From assembly GCF_025024155.1 (NCBI RefSeq), contig NW_026251773.1, forward strand, positions 62,001-126,000: DNA of 64,000 bases, in the 5' to 3' direction. Below the pieces are notes generated by a model. It was given only the letters and a program-made list of their open reading frames with translations. It did not search any database and was not told where the DNA came from. Positions 1-11,448 of the stretch are shown piece after piece (position 1 is the first letter of the stretch; every line of letters starts with the position of its first letter). Both the position numbers and the translations under genes were made by a program. The stretch is from Gamsiella multidivaricata. Lineage: Eukaryota; Mortierellomycota; Mortierellomycetes; Mortierellales; Mortierellaceae.

Positions 1-1442
1 CGACTGTATTTTTCATCCTGTTGCTCATTTTGTGCTTCTTACCAAGGCGATATCATGCATGTACATGATCTATAATGCAATAAGGAGCACGTTAGCTTAC
101 TATTCGGTGTCAATAAACTCTTAGCGATTTAAAAGTAATGCAAAACCCCTCCCCCGGCTACTCACCATTCGGCCAAAGGTGGGTCTTCGAGCTTTGCGCA
201 TATAATCGTACAGGTCACCGTGCTCACAAAGCTCTGTAACAATGCAGAGGTGTCGAACGTTGGTGCAAACCCCGACAAAACGCACAATGTTTTCATGCCT
301 CAGTTGCCTATCCAACAAAGGAGAAGACGACGTTAGAGCAACCAAAAAAAAAAAAAAAAAAAAAAAAAGCCTCCATTGCATCGACAACAGAAAAGGAACG
401 GGGCAGGGACGAACTACTTACTTGAGCACATCGATCTCATGCTTCATCTCTTTGATATCCGTCTCTGTGAAGTTCTGGATCCTGAGTTGTCCAATAGCCA
501 CATCCTCCTACGATTTCGCCGTTCGAGACAAGGCAAGACACGCGTTACGACCTGCTCCTCGACACCCCTCTCCTTGTCTTCCATCGGCTGAACACCAGTT
601 CACTTACGCCTTTGTATTTTCCGGCATAGCAATCCTTGAATCCTCCAGATCCTAGCTTCCGTCCTACTTGAATCTGATCATATGTGATTTCACCCTGGAA
701 GTTGGCATCCATCAGTAGTGAGTTCAGATACACAGTGTTGATGGCTGCCTTCTTGGACACAACCGGTATCTCAGGACAATATAGCTGAGGTGTCGATGGG
801 CCTGGTACTGGCTTTGCTTTTTGCTATCAAGATTCGAACGAAGTATCAGACAAACGAGCATGAAGCGGCAGAAACATGGGCGAGATGCTGCTCGTTTTGA
901 AGACTTACCCAGTCCAGCAAGTACTTGATCAACTGCTTCTTTTCGCCCTCAGCAGGCAGGCCTAATGAAACCCATTAACGTTTAGTAAAGTAGACTACAA
1001 ATCGCATACCAATTGATATCTGGGAGATGGTTCCCTACCTCGGTCCTGGCACATGACGACGATGTCAGCTTTGATACGAGCGTTCAAGGTTTCCTCGGTC
1101 TCGTTCTCGAGTCGCTCGTCCACATGTCGCTCGATCGTCTGGAAGCCCTTTCCCATGAACGTGGAATGAACAGGTGGAGTAATGAACTGCCAATCAAAAT
1201 GTCCGTTTGCGTTTCTCAACATATTGTATGTGATGTGTTGTCCTGAAGTGTTGTTGTAATGTGAATTTGCGATCGTGGAGATCAGGGTTCTGTTATTGTT
1301 TAATGCGGGCCGCACAGCAAGTGGAAAATAAAGAAAAGATTATGAGAGAGTAGGGATGAAAAGGAAAGGTTGGAAGGAGGGTAGAAAGATGTGAGAAAAA
1401 AGAAACATGGACGCGACCTTCCAGCTTGCTCTTCTCAAGCAT
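1..1442 (-). CDS. Protein kinase with WNK-like lysine placement, 5' part (runs off left edge)
   Basis: Exons read right to left: ending 1039 (start unclear, within about 1039-1300), 961-909, 823-608, 507-422, 307-166 and a 27-base exon 69-43. The joins keep frame. The N-terminal part (about 100 residues) is unrecognised. The kinase N-lobe follows, with a glycine loop GSGGFKDCY, an alpha-C Glu in EMKHEIDVLK, and a hinge reading IVTELCEHGDLYDYM. The C-lobe (HRD, DFG) lies outside the window. The sequence resembles tyrosine-kinase-like kinases (QLRHENIVRFVGVC). The usual VAIK lysine is glycine (VAIG), while a lysine sits in the glycine loop (GGFKDC), as in WNK kinases. The first coding exon is uncertain: an ATG at 1442 follows a probable 5'UTR intron (donor near 1479), but its own donor is weak. 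Substrate unknown. Confidence 0.85.
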
Positions 1443-1621
1443 CTTTGGCGTGCTTTTTTTTTTTTTTTTTTTTTTTACCTGGAGAAAGATGAAAGAAGGG
1501 GTCAGGATGAATGAAGGCGCTGGAGGCGAGTGGAGAGTGAGGAGGAGAAAGAGAAGAGTTGCTCAGGATGATGGCAGAGGTACAAAACAAAGAATGATCG
1601 AAAAGGGTGAACGCGGTTCTT

Positions 1622-1629
1622 TTTATATA
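1622..1629 (-). promoter_or_regulatory. TATA box of the kinase gene
   Basis: TATATAAA on the minus strand. It is followed by a C/T-rich leader and a CAG/GTAAAA donor next to a poly-A/T tract, suggesting a 5'UTR intron before the first ATG. Confidence 0.5.
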
Positions 1630-2741
1630 TGTCTAGCCACGCGATGAAGTAAAGTGTTGCACACGACTAAGAATGCACTATCACTAGGCTGAAATGTAAC
1701 ACAGGAGGAAGCAGAGTTACCCTGGCTGAACACAAAAAAAAAATCCAGGGCCTTGTACCGCGTGGCCCAATTTACTTCTCAAACAAGTTGCACTGCATTC
1801 ACAAACGAATAAACTGTCGCCCAGTCCCTCGATTGCATGAGTCAAGGAGCTGGCATGTCATGCGCAGGAATGGGTCAGTCCCTCGCTGTATGGCCATCGA
1901 CTTTAGGATACAGGGCACTACATGCTCCTGTGCTAATGTGCGTGGACCATGCAATCTACCTTATCTACCCGTTGGCAAGAGTAATCATTTCCATGCATCA
2001 TTCATCTTCATGTCAGTGTTCGCCTCATCCTTGGGCTTTTCACAGCTAGCCTGCCCTTTAGTCCCTCTTTTGTGTATCGTCTCCCCCTCCCCCTTCTACA
2101 CGCCTTAGCATCAGGCCTCGTTGCATGTATACCCTGAACAACTGTTGGCATGTGCTGACCGCCCCTGGGCAAGACTCATCCACAGTCAGAGTCATCTCTG
2201 ACACGAAGTGCTAGAATGATCTCTCCTTCTCTTGTTTTCACTCTTCTTCACGAGTACTTGACCTGGGTCACTTCCTTGCCCTCTAGTTCGCATGCTATGC
2301 CTGAACCGTGGTTCTCTAGTTTGTGACCACTTGATGGCCTATTACTCCACGGTTACCCATTATTATTATTTTAGGTTATGAAATTGATGTCATGATGCAT
2401 GGAGCGCTCCTGTGCAATATAAAGAATGAGAAGGGACCTATTCCTGAACATATCAGTCATCTTGACAAATTCTCGCGTGTCCCACGTGGTGGCAAGGCCA
2501 ATTTACGCGTCGGAGTACTACAAGACTTGGCCATATAGGCATGCCCCTCCTTCTGCTACAATACTCATACTATTTTTTTTTGTGCACCCTTACTAGAACA
2601 AAATCCTTCGCGATATTCAATAGTTAGTCTATGAACGATGATGATTTATTTGCAGAAACATAAAGAAAGAAGTGCGCAAGGAGAAACCAAGTAAAAAAGA
2701 AGACAGAGCAATGCAAACTACGTCCTTGTAGAAACATTGCC
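1630..2741. other. Intergenic, no gene seen
   Basis: Upstream region of the kinase gene and downstream region of mL43. The short open frames here lack domain-like sequence and splice support. I see no RNA gene or repeat beyond short homopolymers. Confidence 0.5.
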
Positions 2742-3870
2742 TTAGATTTTGTGCGGGACAGTGTGGAAGGGTGACCAGATACCACGGACGGATTCTGTAG
2801 TCGAAATAACGGGCTTCTTAAACACCTTCATCCTGTTTCCAGCTGACTCCTTCAGCAGCGCAACCTTGCCCGCGATGTCCGTTGGCTCCATGTTGCGTAC
2901 GCAAACAACCTTGTCCTTTCCATTGACTATAGGAAATAATGAATAAAATAGCGTTAACGATTGTTTCTGAGCAATAATGCTGATTTTGCTCCTGCTAATC
3001 CAGACAAAAAAAGAATCCATGAAGGGCAAGCCACTTACGGTATAAGCCGCGGATGACGGGGTGTTTGGAGGGCCTTGGCGTGACAATGACTTCGACATGA
3101 GGGTGCTCTTTTGCAAATTGGATCAGATCCTTCTTGAGATAGTCACTATCGGTATGAAGGTGGGAGTTGTTGCAAATGATGAGAACGATACTCCGATGAC
3201 AACAATAGTGCCGTGATAATCCTGGCGTCCCAGCGGTCTATAGTTCTTGGTTCTTATTGATTGAGCAACTTTCTGGCAGTAAATGTGTCCACAAATATTG
3301 TCCTGCGTTCCAGTGGTCTGTCAAGTCCGTTACAAGGACGAGAGCGCTGTAATGCCGAAATCTGACTAAGCATTCCTGTGCTCACGATGCTGCTAGCATA
3401 TTGACGATCAATGTCGTTCCTGTACCAATTGCTCTGTCGTATTGCGCTGGTTCGATTTATTATGCTCTCCTGTGACCAATTACTGCTGTGCTGTATTTCC
3501 TATTCCCCTCACTTCAGCCATTCTGTTCCTGTTCCTGCTCCTGTTCCTGCTCTTGCTCCTGTTTAAGTGTCAAGTTTTTCTGCAAATCTCTGAGTACACA
3601 CTCCAAATATCCTCATAATAACTCTGACGGTACATATTCCACGTCCCGAGAGTCCCGTAGCTCTCTCTTATATATGATCCGCTCCTGTAAGGGTTAGTGG
3701 CAGTAACTCCTGAGAAAAGAAGAGAGAAAAAAAAAAAAAAAAGGCTTCTGGTCTGTGCTGGCATACATCATTCCCCTTGAACTGCCGCTACGTTCGCAGT
3801 AGTGAAATACAAGACGACGGCATTGTGGGATGAATGCGCCGACGCCGTTCTTGAGGACAGGGTGAGCCAT
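2742..3870 (-). CDS. Mitochondrial large-subunit ribosomal protein mL43 (L51/S25/CI-B8 fold)
   Basis: Three exons, 3870-3767, 3145-3039 and 2926-2742, join in frame to 131 residues. The N-terminal part contains LVFHYCERSGSSRGM, the typical start of the L51/S25/CI-B8 thioredoxin-like domain. The middle has DLIQFAKEHPHVEVIV followed by RPSKHPVIRGLYLNG, and the C-terminal tail ends SPFHTVPHKI. Family knowledge: mL43 (yeast MRPL51) is a component of the mitochondrial ribosomal large subunit. No separate presequence is evident, as is usual for this protein. The first intron (3146-3766) is 621 bases, long for this window, and contains a CTGTTC/CTGCTC-type tandem repeat near 3525-3563. The second intron (2927-3038) is 112 bases. 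Length and motifs fit the family well. Confidence 0.9.
3525..3563. repeat. Imperfect hexamer repeat in mL43 intron 1
   Basis: Repeats of the type TGTTCC/TGCTCC run for about 40 bases inside the long first intron of mL43. Confidence 0.7.
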
Positions 3871-4052
3871 TGGTGCCGGCATGGTGTGTATGTATGGTAT
3901 CGAGTTTGGGTGGAGGCTAATGGGCGAGCAGCTTGATCGGATCTGGTTTGTTGATCTCAAGGTCGGAGGAACGAAAATTATTTCGGTGACGCCATCTAAA
4001 TATGCAAAAATTGCTCCGGTAACCCGCATATAGTCCAAGGTGCACCTTCTGT

Positions 4053-4310
4053 TTATAAGTCTTTTATGATGTAGTTGCCCATCGTGACACAGAGTTCCTT
4101 GAGCCTTGCATCGCGTTTTTTGGAAGCCTCTGCGACCTCCTCCTCATGCTTTCGCTTCCTCGCCGCCCGCTCCTTGGCTCGCTCTGCTTGTAGCAGCAAC
4201 TGAACATTTGGAGGAACATATGCTGGCACAGGGAGGTCATTGTTGTCCATGGCATCTTGGCCGTCTTGACCGTCGCCGCCATCGTCCGAGTTATCTTGAG
4301 GACCTGTCAT
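4053..4310 (-). CDS. Unrecognised charged ORF, possible C-terminal fragment
   Basis: An 85-residue open frame with an acidic Asp/Gly/Gln start (about residues 5-25), a proline patch and a long Arg/Lys/Glu/Ala stretch (AERAKERAARKRKHEEEVAE) that looks like a coiled coil. No promoter or splice context is clear. Similar charged helical tails occur at the ends of Myb/SANT-like, transposon-derived proteins, and another such tail lies on the opposite strand at 4823-5020. It may be a remnant rather than a working gene. Function unknown. Confidence 0.3.
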   Translation of the reverse strand: MTGPQDNSDDGGDGQDGQDAMDNNDLPVPAYVPPNVQLLLQAERAKERAARKRKHEEEVAEASKKRDARLKELCVTMGNYIIKDL

Positions 4311-4822
4311 CTCTATGATATTCTTCAGCCAGAGGTTACACAGTCAGTGAATCTCAACTCCCCTTTGCTATGCCAGTCCACCAAGAGTATGGCGCCCTTA
4401 AAGGCCACAGACGATTCAGACAATGATAGTGAGAGTGAAGAGGACGAGATAAGATCGCAGGGACCATGTCACAGGACTGGACCCAGGCAACCCTAATAGG
4501 ATTAGGCGTCGGTTGACGGAACCTTAGATACCAGTCTAACATGCCGACAAGCTCTTTGGCCGAGCCGTGCCGGTCCCGTAAAACGTATAGAAAGGCCCCT
4601 CGCTACCTGTTAATAAAGCACTCATTCTTATCCTGACTTCCTGACCTGAGTTACTGCTGCAGACCAGTAATTCGACCCCACACATCAAACCAAGGACCGC
4701 AGGAGCTCGAACATATTTGTAAGAGGTTGAGAAGACATAGAGGGAATGGGTTCGATTTGATCGAGCCGGTGGGCAGTCCGGTCAGGAAAATAGATAAACA
4801 ATAGGGATGGAGAAGGCGTATA

Positions 4823-5020
4823 GTGGAAGGGCAGGAGAAAAGGGCAGCAATAAAGTTAGAGCTGGACATACAGAGGGTTGCAGACTCAGAGAAATTTTCA
4901 GAATGGACATTGGAAATGCAGCAAGAGAGGTTGGAAATGGATATGAGGATGAAGCGAATTCAGGAACAGATGATGATGGTGTTGGAACTAAAGAAGATGG
5001 CCCGGGACGCTGGTCTGTAA
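4823..5020 (+). CDS. Unrecognised Met/Glu-rich coiled-coil ORF fragment
   Basis: A 65-residue frame, almost all charged with heptad-like spacing (LEMQQERLEMDMRMKRIQEQ), ending in ELKKMARDAGL. It resembles the C-terminal helix found after DNA-binding domains in transposon-derived fungal proteins, but no such domain is readable upstream. Probably the tail of a degraded gene. Function unknown. Confidence 0.3.
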   Translation: MEGQEKRAAIKLELDIQRVADSEKFSEWTLEMQQERLEMDMRMKRIQEQMMMVLELKKMARDAGL

Positions 5021-5544
5021 GCAGAGCAACCACAGTTGACAATTCTGATCGGCCGATGGAGCAGGAGACATCCATCCTAGTGTCGACAGAGTGATCTTCG
5101 TGTCCTGATGCACCAGAATTCCATCTGGTTCCCAGGGTATCTCACATGCGAGCACTCCTCGGCAGCGGATATCAGACAGTACCAGTAACGCCTTCTCTCG
5201 AGATCGCCTCCAGTCCGTGGCAACCAACGACTCGTTTGCAATCGCTCTGTTCAGCTCATCGCCGTATTCTGTATCAAGCCCTCTTGCCGGTTTTCATCAC
5301 ATTCATCCATCAATGAAAATTATGGTCTGGTGCTTATTCGCCGGCACGTATTAAACTGGATTTCAAATCGAATGCAATATCTCAGTCCCTCTTGCCAAGC
5401 TGATTCAGCTTAGAGACTTGAGTGGATGTATTGCAATTTATTCTCTTGGGTTGAACGATATTACTCTATTCTATTGGCCCTCCTCGCTAAAAAAAAAAAA
5501 AACAGAAAAAATCGACTTGGGCCAGAAACCGTGGAGAAAGAAGG
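5021..5544. other. Intergenic, no gene seen
   Basis: AT-rich DNA with a short A tract near 5490-5501. No coding or RNA signal that I can support. Confidence 0.5.
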
Positions 5545-5991
5545 CTAACGTTGAGCTTTAATGCTGTGGAAGGAAGGACCGTATCGCAAACACGAGGCCG
5601 TGCCTTGGGAGAGTGTAATTCTCTGAACCTCTCCAACACAATCATATTTGCTATAGCCAATAACTGTGATAGTTGGGCTGTACAGATTGTTCCCGACAGT
5701 GATAGACTTGGAACCCATTCCCTTGAGATTTTTACAGTTGCCAAGTTCGCCATTACACATGCCCGTTGAAGAATCGCCGCCGCAGCCATCTTCCTCATAC
5801 ACTTCGTAATGAAGATTGCAGAGAAGTGCTGTCATGTTTCCATCGTTAGGCTTAGTCACAACATTCAAGGGAGCATCGGCGGCAACGACATCCAGAGGAG
5901 CAACGGCGGCAACGGGATCCAGAGGCACAACGGCAGCAGCGGCAACGGCAATTAATCCCAAAAGAGTGGCAAGCTTGGATGGTCCGTACAT
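5545..5991 (-). CDS. Small secreted cysteine-containing protein
   Basis: Intronless, 148 residues. The N-terminus (MYGPSKLATLLGLIAVAAAA) reads as a signal peptide, so secretion is predicted. Next is a short repeated linker (VVPLDPVAAVAPLDVVAADAP), then a mature domain with six cysteines (LLCNL, DGCGG, GMCNG, GNCKN, YDCVG, ASCLRY), probably forming disulfides. The start is the first ATG, about 52 bases downstream of a TATA box. I do not recognise the domain. It could be a surface or effector-type protein, but the sequence alone does not decide this. The direct PLDVVAA-type repeat after the signal peptide may be a propeptide or linker. Confidence 0.7.
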   Translation of the reverse strand: MYGPSKLATLLGLIAVAAAAVVPLDPVAAVAPLDVVAADAPLNVVTKPNDGNMTALLCNLHYEVYEEDGCGGDSSTGMCNGELGNCKNLKGMGSKSITVGNNLYSPTITVIGYSKYDCVGEVQRITLSQGTASCLRYGPSFHSIKAQR

Positions 5992-6042
5992 TGTGTTGTC
6001 GAGGGGTTGTGTGTGAGTGTTTTGGAAGTGGGAGTGACTGAT

Positions 6043-6049
6043 ATTTATA
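6043..6049 (-). promoter_or_regulatory. TATA box of the small secreted protein gene
   Basis: TATAAAT on the minus strand, about 52 bases before the ATG at 5991. Confidence 0.6.
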
Positions 6050-7032
6050 ATAACTGCTCCTACTATTTCCATAGGAACAACCTTAAAGTCCTCGCCACGA
6101 CATGTATGCGCCAAATAAAGACGCGCAAAAATGTACAAGTGCATAGAAGGAGGTGCCTCAATCGGTGTCCTATTGATACTATGCACGCTTGCATGCATGG
6201 TCTCTCCAGTGATAGTAGTTCCCACAGGGCAGGGCTTAAGGTTGGCCCAAGAAAGTCCAATGCTAGTTCTCCCAGAACAGGGCTCTTTTAGTTCTCACGG
6301 GCCGATATTTTTATATATTTTTCGGTCGATGCCTTTCTAATTGTCCTGCCGCATATTCAGCCGAGTCCAATGTACATACATATTCGCCCCGTGAACGCCG
6401 TCGAGGTTGTTGATATTGATTCGTAACTCGGTGAGAGATTTCCAGCGTCTTTTGAGCCTTTCAAAACGTATACTCTATCTTGACTCGAGCCCCACTGAAC
6501 TTTCTGCTGAACGCCTGTTAATTTCCTTAGAGGTTTCGTCTGAAGCCCGTTATGAGGGTAGGTACTGGGCCATATGCTGCATCCTCTCATGCACATTTTC
6601 CCAGCCCTGCTTTTACACAAGACAGTACTTATATGTGCCGAGGAACGCTTGATTGTTACCTCTCCATTGACATATAAGCATGACAAGGGCGCGGTGATAT
6701 TAGCTTACAGCCCCTCAATGCACCGCTCATACTACTTTTTCACCAATACAACGGAGAGACCCAGAATCCTGGCAAGGGCATCATCCGAGCCATGGGACTC
6801 ACTGTGGCCCAGCCGGTGTATGATCATGCAATAATGCCTCTCCCATGGACACCCTTCCGAGCATTTTTACAATCGACAACAACCCATCCATCAAGGAAGT
6901 GGCTATGTTCGGGAGAAAGTTTAATCATGGTTGCACAATGAATGTAAAAAATTGTGCTGTGGTAGAAATCTTGCCGGTATTCATTAAATTCTAGCTTTAT
7001 TTTGTCAAAGATTAATATATCGAGTTTATTCT
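6050..7032. other. Intergenic, no gene seen
   Basis: Lies between the end of the GH5 gene and the promoter of the secreted protein gene. An AATAAA-type signal follows the GH5 stop on the minus strand (around 7024-7030). No further gene is supported. Confidence 0.5.
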
Positions 7033-10000
7033 TCACCCACGATAACCAGGCCACATCTGCAGACGGGCACTCACGCCATGCAAATGCATCACATCCATCT
7101 GTCCACACCTACGACAGAACGTTGAACCCTTACCCGGTATCCCCAGATGTTCCCTCCATTTTTGTCGCAGCTCCGTCAACTTTAACTTCCGTCTCTCCTC
7201 CGCTTCCACTACATCCACGGCCCCCGATGAAAACGGCCACAGACAGGCGAACGACGAAGGCGTGGTCGAGTAATCCGCGGCCGCATCGCCTTTCTGCATC
7301 CCCCTCCACAATTTCTTGATCCAATCCTGTTCCACTGAGGTCGAGATACCTTCCTTGCCATCCCACCCGAGCGAGAACAGCATCCTGATACGTTTTTCCA
7401 CGCCTTCAAAGAACTCGTCCGTTGGGGCCAGGTTGTCGTGGAGGTCGAATGTTGGTTGTGGTGAGGTCCAATACTGCAGCAGCTGCCGATTCGGCTCTAT
7501 CGTGAAATATCCGTCCGTCACCTTGACATCGAGTCGATGCCAGCGTCCCTTGTCTCGGCTCGACTTTGCTATTGCGTCCGTCGCAGAACGTGCACACCCT
7601 GCTCGTCGCTGTATTTCTTCATGAATCTCCTGGATGGCGCCTAGAGACTCGAATTGGTCCACACCCACGGGCGAGTCCAGCGCAAAGTGAAACCTCGGCA
7701 AGAACACGTCTGTGGATGGAGTGACATCAGGCGTGCCTTCCTTGTTGCTTTGTCCATTTGCGTGCGAAATGCCCTCCCCATGACAGCCTCCGTGATAGCT
7801 GTGATCACGCTTTGGTCTACGATCACACGAAAGCGTCAGGAACAATACAAACCGGTTTTCCCAGCTCTTGACATCGTTCGTCTTTTTCTTGCTGATATCC
7901 CGGCTGAGGAACTCCGAATCCTGCAAGGGTCGGCCGGGCTCGAAACAGTACTGAACAGGTTCGCCCCAGATCGCAATGGGGTAGGCACGAACAAAAGGTT
8001 CGCCGACACGAAGACCGCCGTAGAACTCAAGTCGACTGCGTTCGATCTGCAGCGAGAGCGGAAGAAGATCTTGCCATGTGCGAAGAGTCTCAACACGTTT
8101 CTTGGCCCGTTTCGCAGGGACCAAGCTGATATCCGAGGTATTAGTGCTCCCTGTAAGACAGTCAGGCGAAGGCTCCGCAGAGACGATGATCAACCGCTTG
8201 GGAGCCGTACGCTTTGTCCAGACATTCGTTTTCGGGAGGCACAACCACCAGATGCATCCTTCTCTGCACCCTGCCTCCTCCTCCATGCCATTGCTTAGCT
8301 CGCTCGAGATCTCTGTAAGAGTCATGTCCGATAAATCATTATCTTTGCTCTGTGCTGTCGACTGAACTCTGCTGTCACTGCCAAGACCAGGCCCAGACGA
8401 ATCCTCGATGAAATCCGGCTGGAGAAACCCGTTATCGAGCGGACACCATACACTGAAATCCTCGCCGTTCCATCGGTCGCCCCACTGGTTGCTGTTGTCG
8501 GCACAGTAATTCCACAGTGTGAAACTCAGCATGCTTGCATCCATGGCATCGAGCAACATCTTCATCGCAAATGACTGCTTTGGATATCCGTACCGGTTCT
8601 TGAAACTCGTTTTGTTGTGCATGTCAATAGGCAGACCCGTCTCGCCCATCAGGATGCCGTGGTCGCGACCCATAGCGAACTGGATATCAGACTGAATCCC
8701 ATGTACTTGATCCTTCCATGCCTGTCCGACTCCACCCCAGCCGAACTTGAGCGCCCCGAGGACCGACCAGTAGATACCACGTTTGTAACCCAGATAATCA
8801 AGCGTGAAGGGAACAAAGTCGCGAGTAACATTTGTATACCCGTCATAGAAGTGAGGCGCGACCACAACATTGTCGCCCACGTCACCAACGGGGTCGAAAA
8901 CTGGGTGTTGGCATGCATTCTCGTACAAATAGTCCGCCGTCTCCGCAGGTCCCTTGCCTTTCTCCTCGCCATCGCCGCCATCGCCACTCGCTGAAGCTGA
9001 AGCTGGAGGTATCGCAGGTACCGACTGCCGCATAATCGAGGCCGTGTGCTGGTTCTTGAACGCCTTGTGAGGTTGCCCACTAACTATTGCTCGGAACATA
9101 TTCTTCAACTGATCTGTTGCGCCGCCGATCAAGACCTTCTGCAGACGAAACATGGGAGGCTCCTCGTTGATTGGTGGCTCCACAAAGATCGTAAACCTAG
9201 GATCTTGCTGTCGTAGCCGCAGCGAAAACGTGTTGACGAACGGCAGCCAAAAGTCCTGCTTCCATTCGACTTCTTTGCCGGGCTGAAATCCTGGCGGCAC
9301 ATACTGCCTGGTCGGTATGCGTTGAAAGTAGTTGGGTTTCAGCAATTTGCCCGTTTGTGGATCCCAGACCTTGTGCTCTGCCCAAAGACAGACTTCACTG
9401 TATCCCGCAGGCTTTGGCCAGCCAGTTTTGGCAAGGTTGGATTCTGCAAGCTCGAGTGGAGTAAGAGACTTAGGGCTAAATGATGCCAATGATTCTGCAG
9501 ACTGCGGTGATATTACTAGTGGTGGCGGGGCTCTAGTGCTTGGTGCTGTTGATTCGCCTGCTGGATCACCAGTGATATTGAGATGCGAGACAACGTCGAA
9601 GGGTGAATTCTCTGGATGGTAGGCAGGTGAAGGGTAGGCCGGGGCTGAGGGCGGGTATAGGTGTTGCTCTCCAAACGCATTGTTGCTCTTGTACTGCCGA
9701 TTTGCCCTCCAGAACGGTCTCTTCCACAAGTTGACCTTTCCTTCATTAACCTTGAGTGATCCCTTTCTCAGTGGACCAAGGCTACCTGTCTCCCAGACCT
9801 GACAGTTAACTGTCCTGCCCTGGGCAAGCTCCAATCCTTGGAATGGAGTTGGACATGCTCCAATCTGCAGATCCGCCAACTCCAACAATTCATTCAAATT
9901 TGGATGGTTCAAATATCCCGGTGAAGGCTCGTTCAGCGTGTCAAAACCCATAACCGTCCCTGAATCAATCAGTCCTGCGCCGAGACCATCTCTGACTGTC

Positions 10001-11448
10001 TTAGTATCATCATCGCGGATCTGTTGGGCCAAGTGTGAAAAGGCCTCTATGAAATGCCCCTGCAGGAAATGTTGGATGTTGACCCGTCCGCGCTCCACGA
10101 ACTCTTGGTCAACTCTAGGGATCGGGGTCAAGTTCTGAACTGGAGAAGGTGCCTTAATGCCTCCAGAGACGCCTCGTCGATAGGCCTCATCCGAGACGAC
10201 CGTCGAATGGATCTTGCGCAAATGCGACAGGACTGTAGTCGAAAGAGGGACCATGGCGTGGGGCGCAAAGATCTGGCCGGCGAAGAACAGTGTGTACATG
10301 GTGGCAGCTGCAACCTTGATACTGTTGGTGGCCCAAATCATCCTTGGGTAGTTTTCCTTGTTCTCATACGTCTATAATGAAGAAAATCAGTTAATTACAT
10401 ATGTCACAGGAATCGGTTCTTTAAGGCTCCTCCCGTGAAACTAGCAATCTTTAAGTAGCAACTCACATTTTGAACGACGGCCGCTCCGGTCGCGTCAAAC
10501 TTTCTCATGTCGAGCCCTGCCAGTTCGAGGGTCCATCCAGGCCTAACAACATCATAAAATGACAAAATCACCGCTTGTGTTAAAAAGGGGGGAATGAATG
10601 GTCGTGTTGTTGGTCATGCGCAATGAACGTATGTTGTATCTGTAACAAACAAAAACGAATAATCAAAAAAGAGGGGATCCTACATTCCAGATCCTCCAGA
10701 GAATCGACTCCAGCAATCAACATGAGGGTCCAGGAAGCACTTCAGGCCGTACTTGCCTGCAATCTTAAGCAATTTTATCAGGTATGTGATATAATCCTCG
10801 TCGTAGATGCCTCTGTTAGATAAGATTTTCAAGGCATTTTCTGTTTAGTCGAGACCTTTCACTGCGTCAAAGAAAACTGAGCAATCAAGATAGCTGGCGA
10901 CTCTAGCACACTTACGGTCCACTGTGCTCCAATGCTTCCCAGGGCACAAGGACTCGAAGGCATTGGCAGCCCCATCGAGCCAGCCTCTCAAAGTGCAACT
11001 CGGCCTCCGCCAATGTAAACGGTCGATTCACAAACGATACATTTCGATGGTCATAGAAATGTTCTTCCATATACGAGTAGATCACACCTGGGATTGCGCC
11101 TTTGTTCTTTGCCCTTGCCTCCTCTTGCTTTGTTTGTGGATTAGATGACGAAGATGCGGCGACCGATGCCGATAATGATGTTGACGGTGCCCTAGGTAGT
11201 GCCCCAAAGAACTCTGATGATGATGATGCTGAACCGCCTGCCGAAGCTAAAGCTGCTGCTGTTGCTGCTACGCCGACGTCTCCGTCTGCTGAGGCCTGAC
11301 AAAATGGCATCTTGGTGCCGCCCGAGAGATTGATTCCATGCAGGATCACGACTCTGTTCTGTGGATCTAGGATCCATCCCTCCTTTGCCGCTACTCTCGT
11401 TGACTCCCAGGCATTGCCGTACTGCGATCGTGGTGTCAAATCAGGCAT
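7033..11448 (-). CDS. GH5 (subfamily 12-like) glucosylceramidase / steryl-beta-glucosidase
   Basis: Exons 11448-10916, 10812-10684, 10542-10467 and 10371-7033 join in frame to 1358 residues. The N-terminal part has ILHGINLSGGTKMP, a GH5 hallmark. Further on are GLKCFLDPHVDCWSRF, the general acid/base Glu in DTLNEPSPGYL (near residue 394) and the nucleophile Glu in ILMGETGLPID (near residue 822), then FTLWNYCADNSNQWGDRWNG. Family knowledge: fungal GH5_12 enzymes (EGCrP-type) hydrolyse glucosylceramide or steryl beta-glucosides inside cells. No signal peptide is seen, which fits. Ser/Ala-rich inserts (residues about 50-110 and around 9480-9640 in DNA) make it longer than typical members. The gene lies just downstream of, and on the same strand as, a glycolipid transfer protein gene. 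The exact substrate cannot be told from sequence. Confidence 0.9.

Noticed and set aside
7654..8298. Plus-strand 214-residue frame inside the GH5 gene
   Set aside because: Lies opposite conserved GH5 coding sequence and shows no family-like motif.
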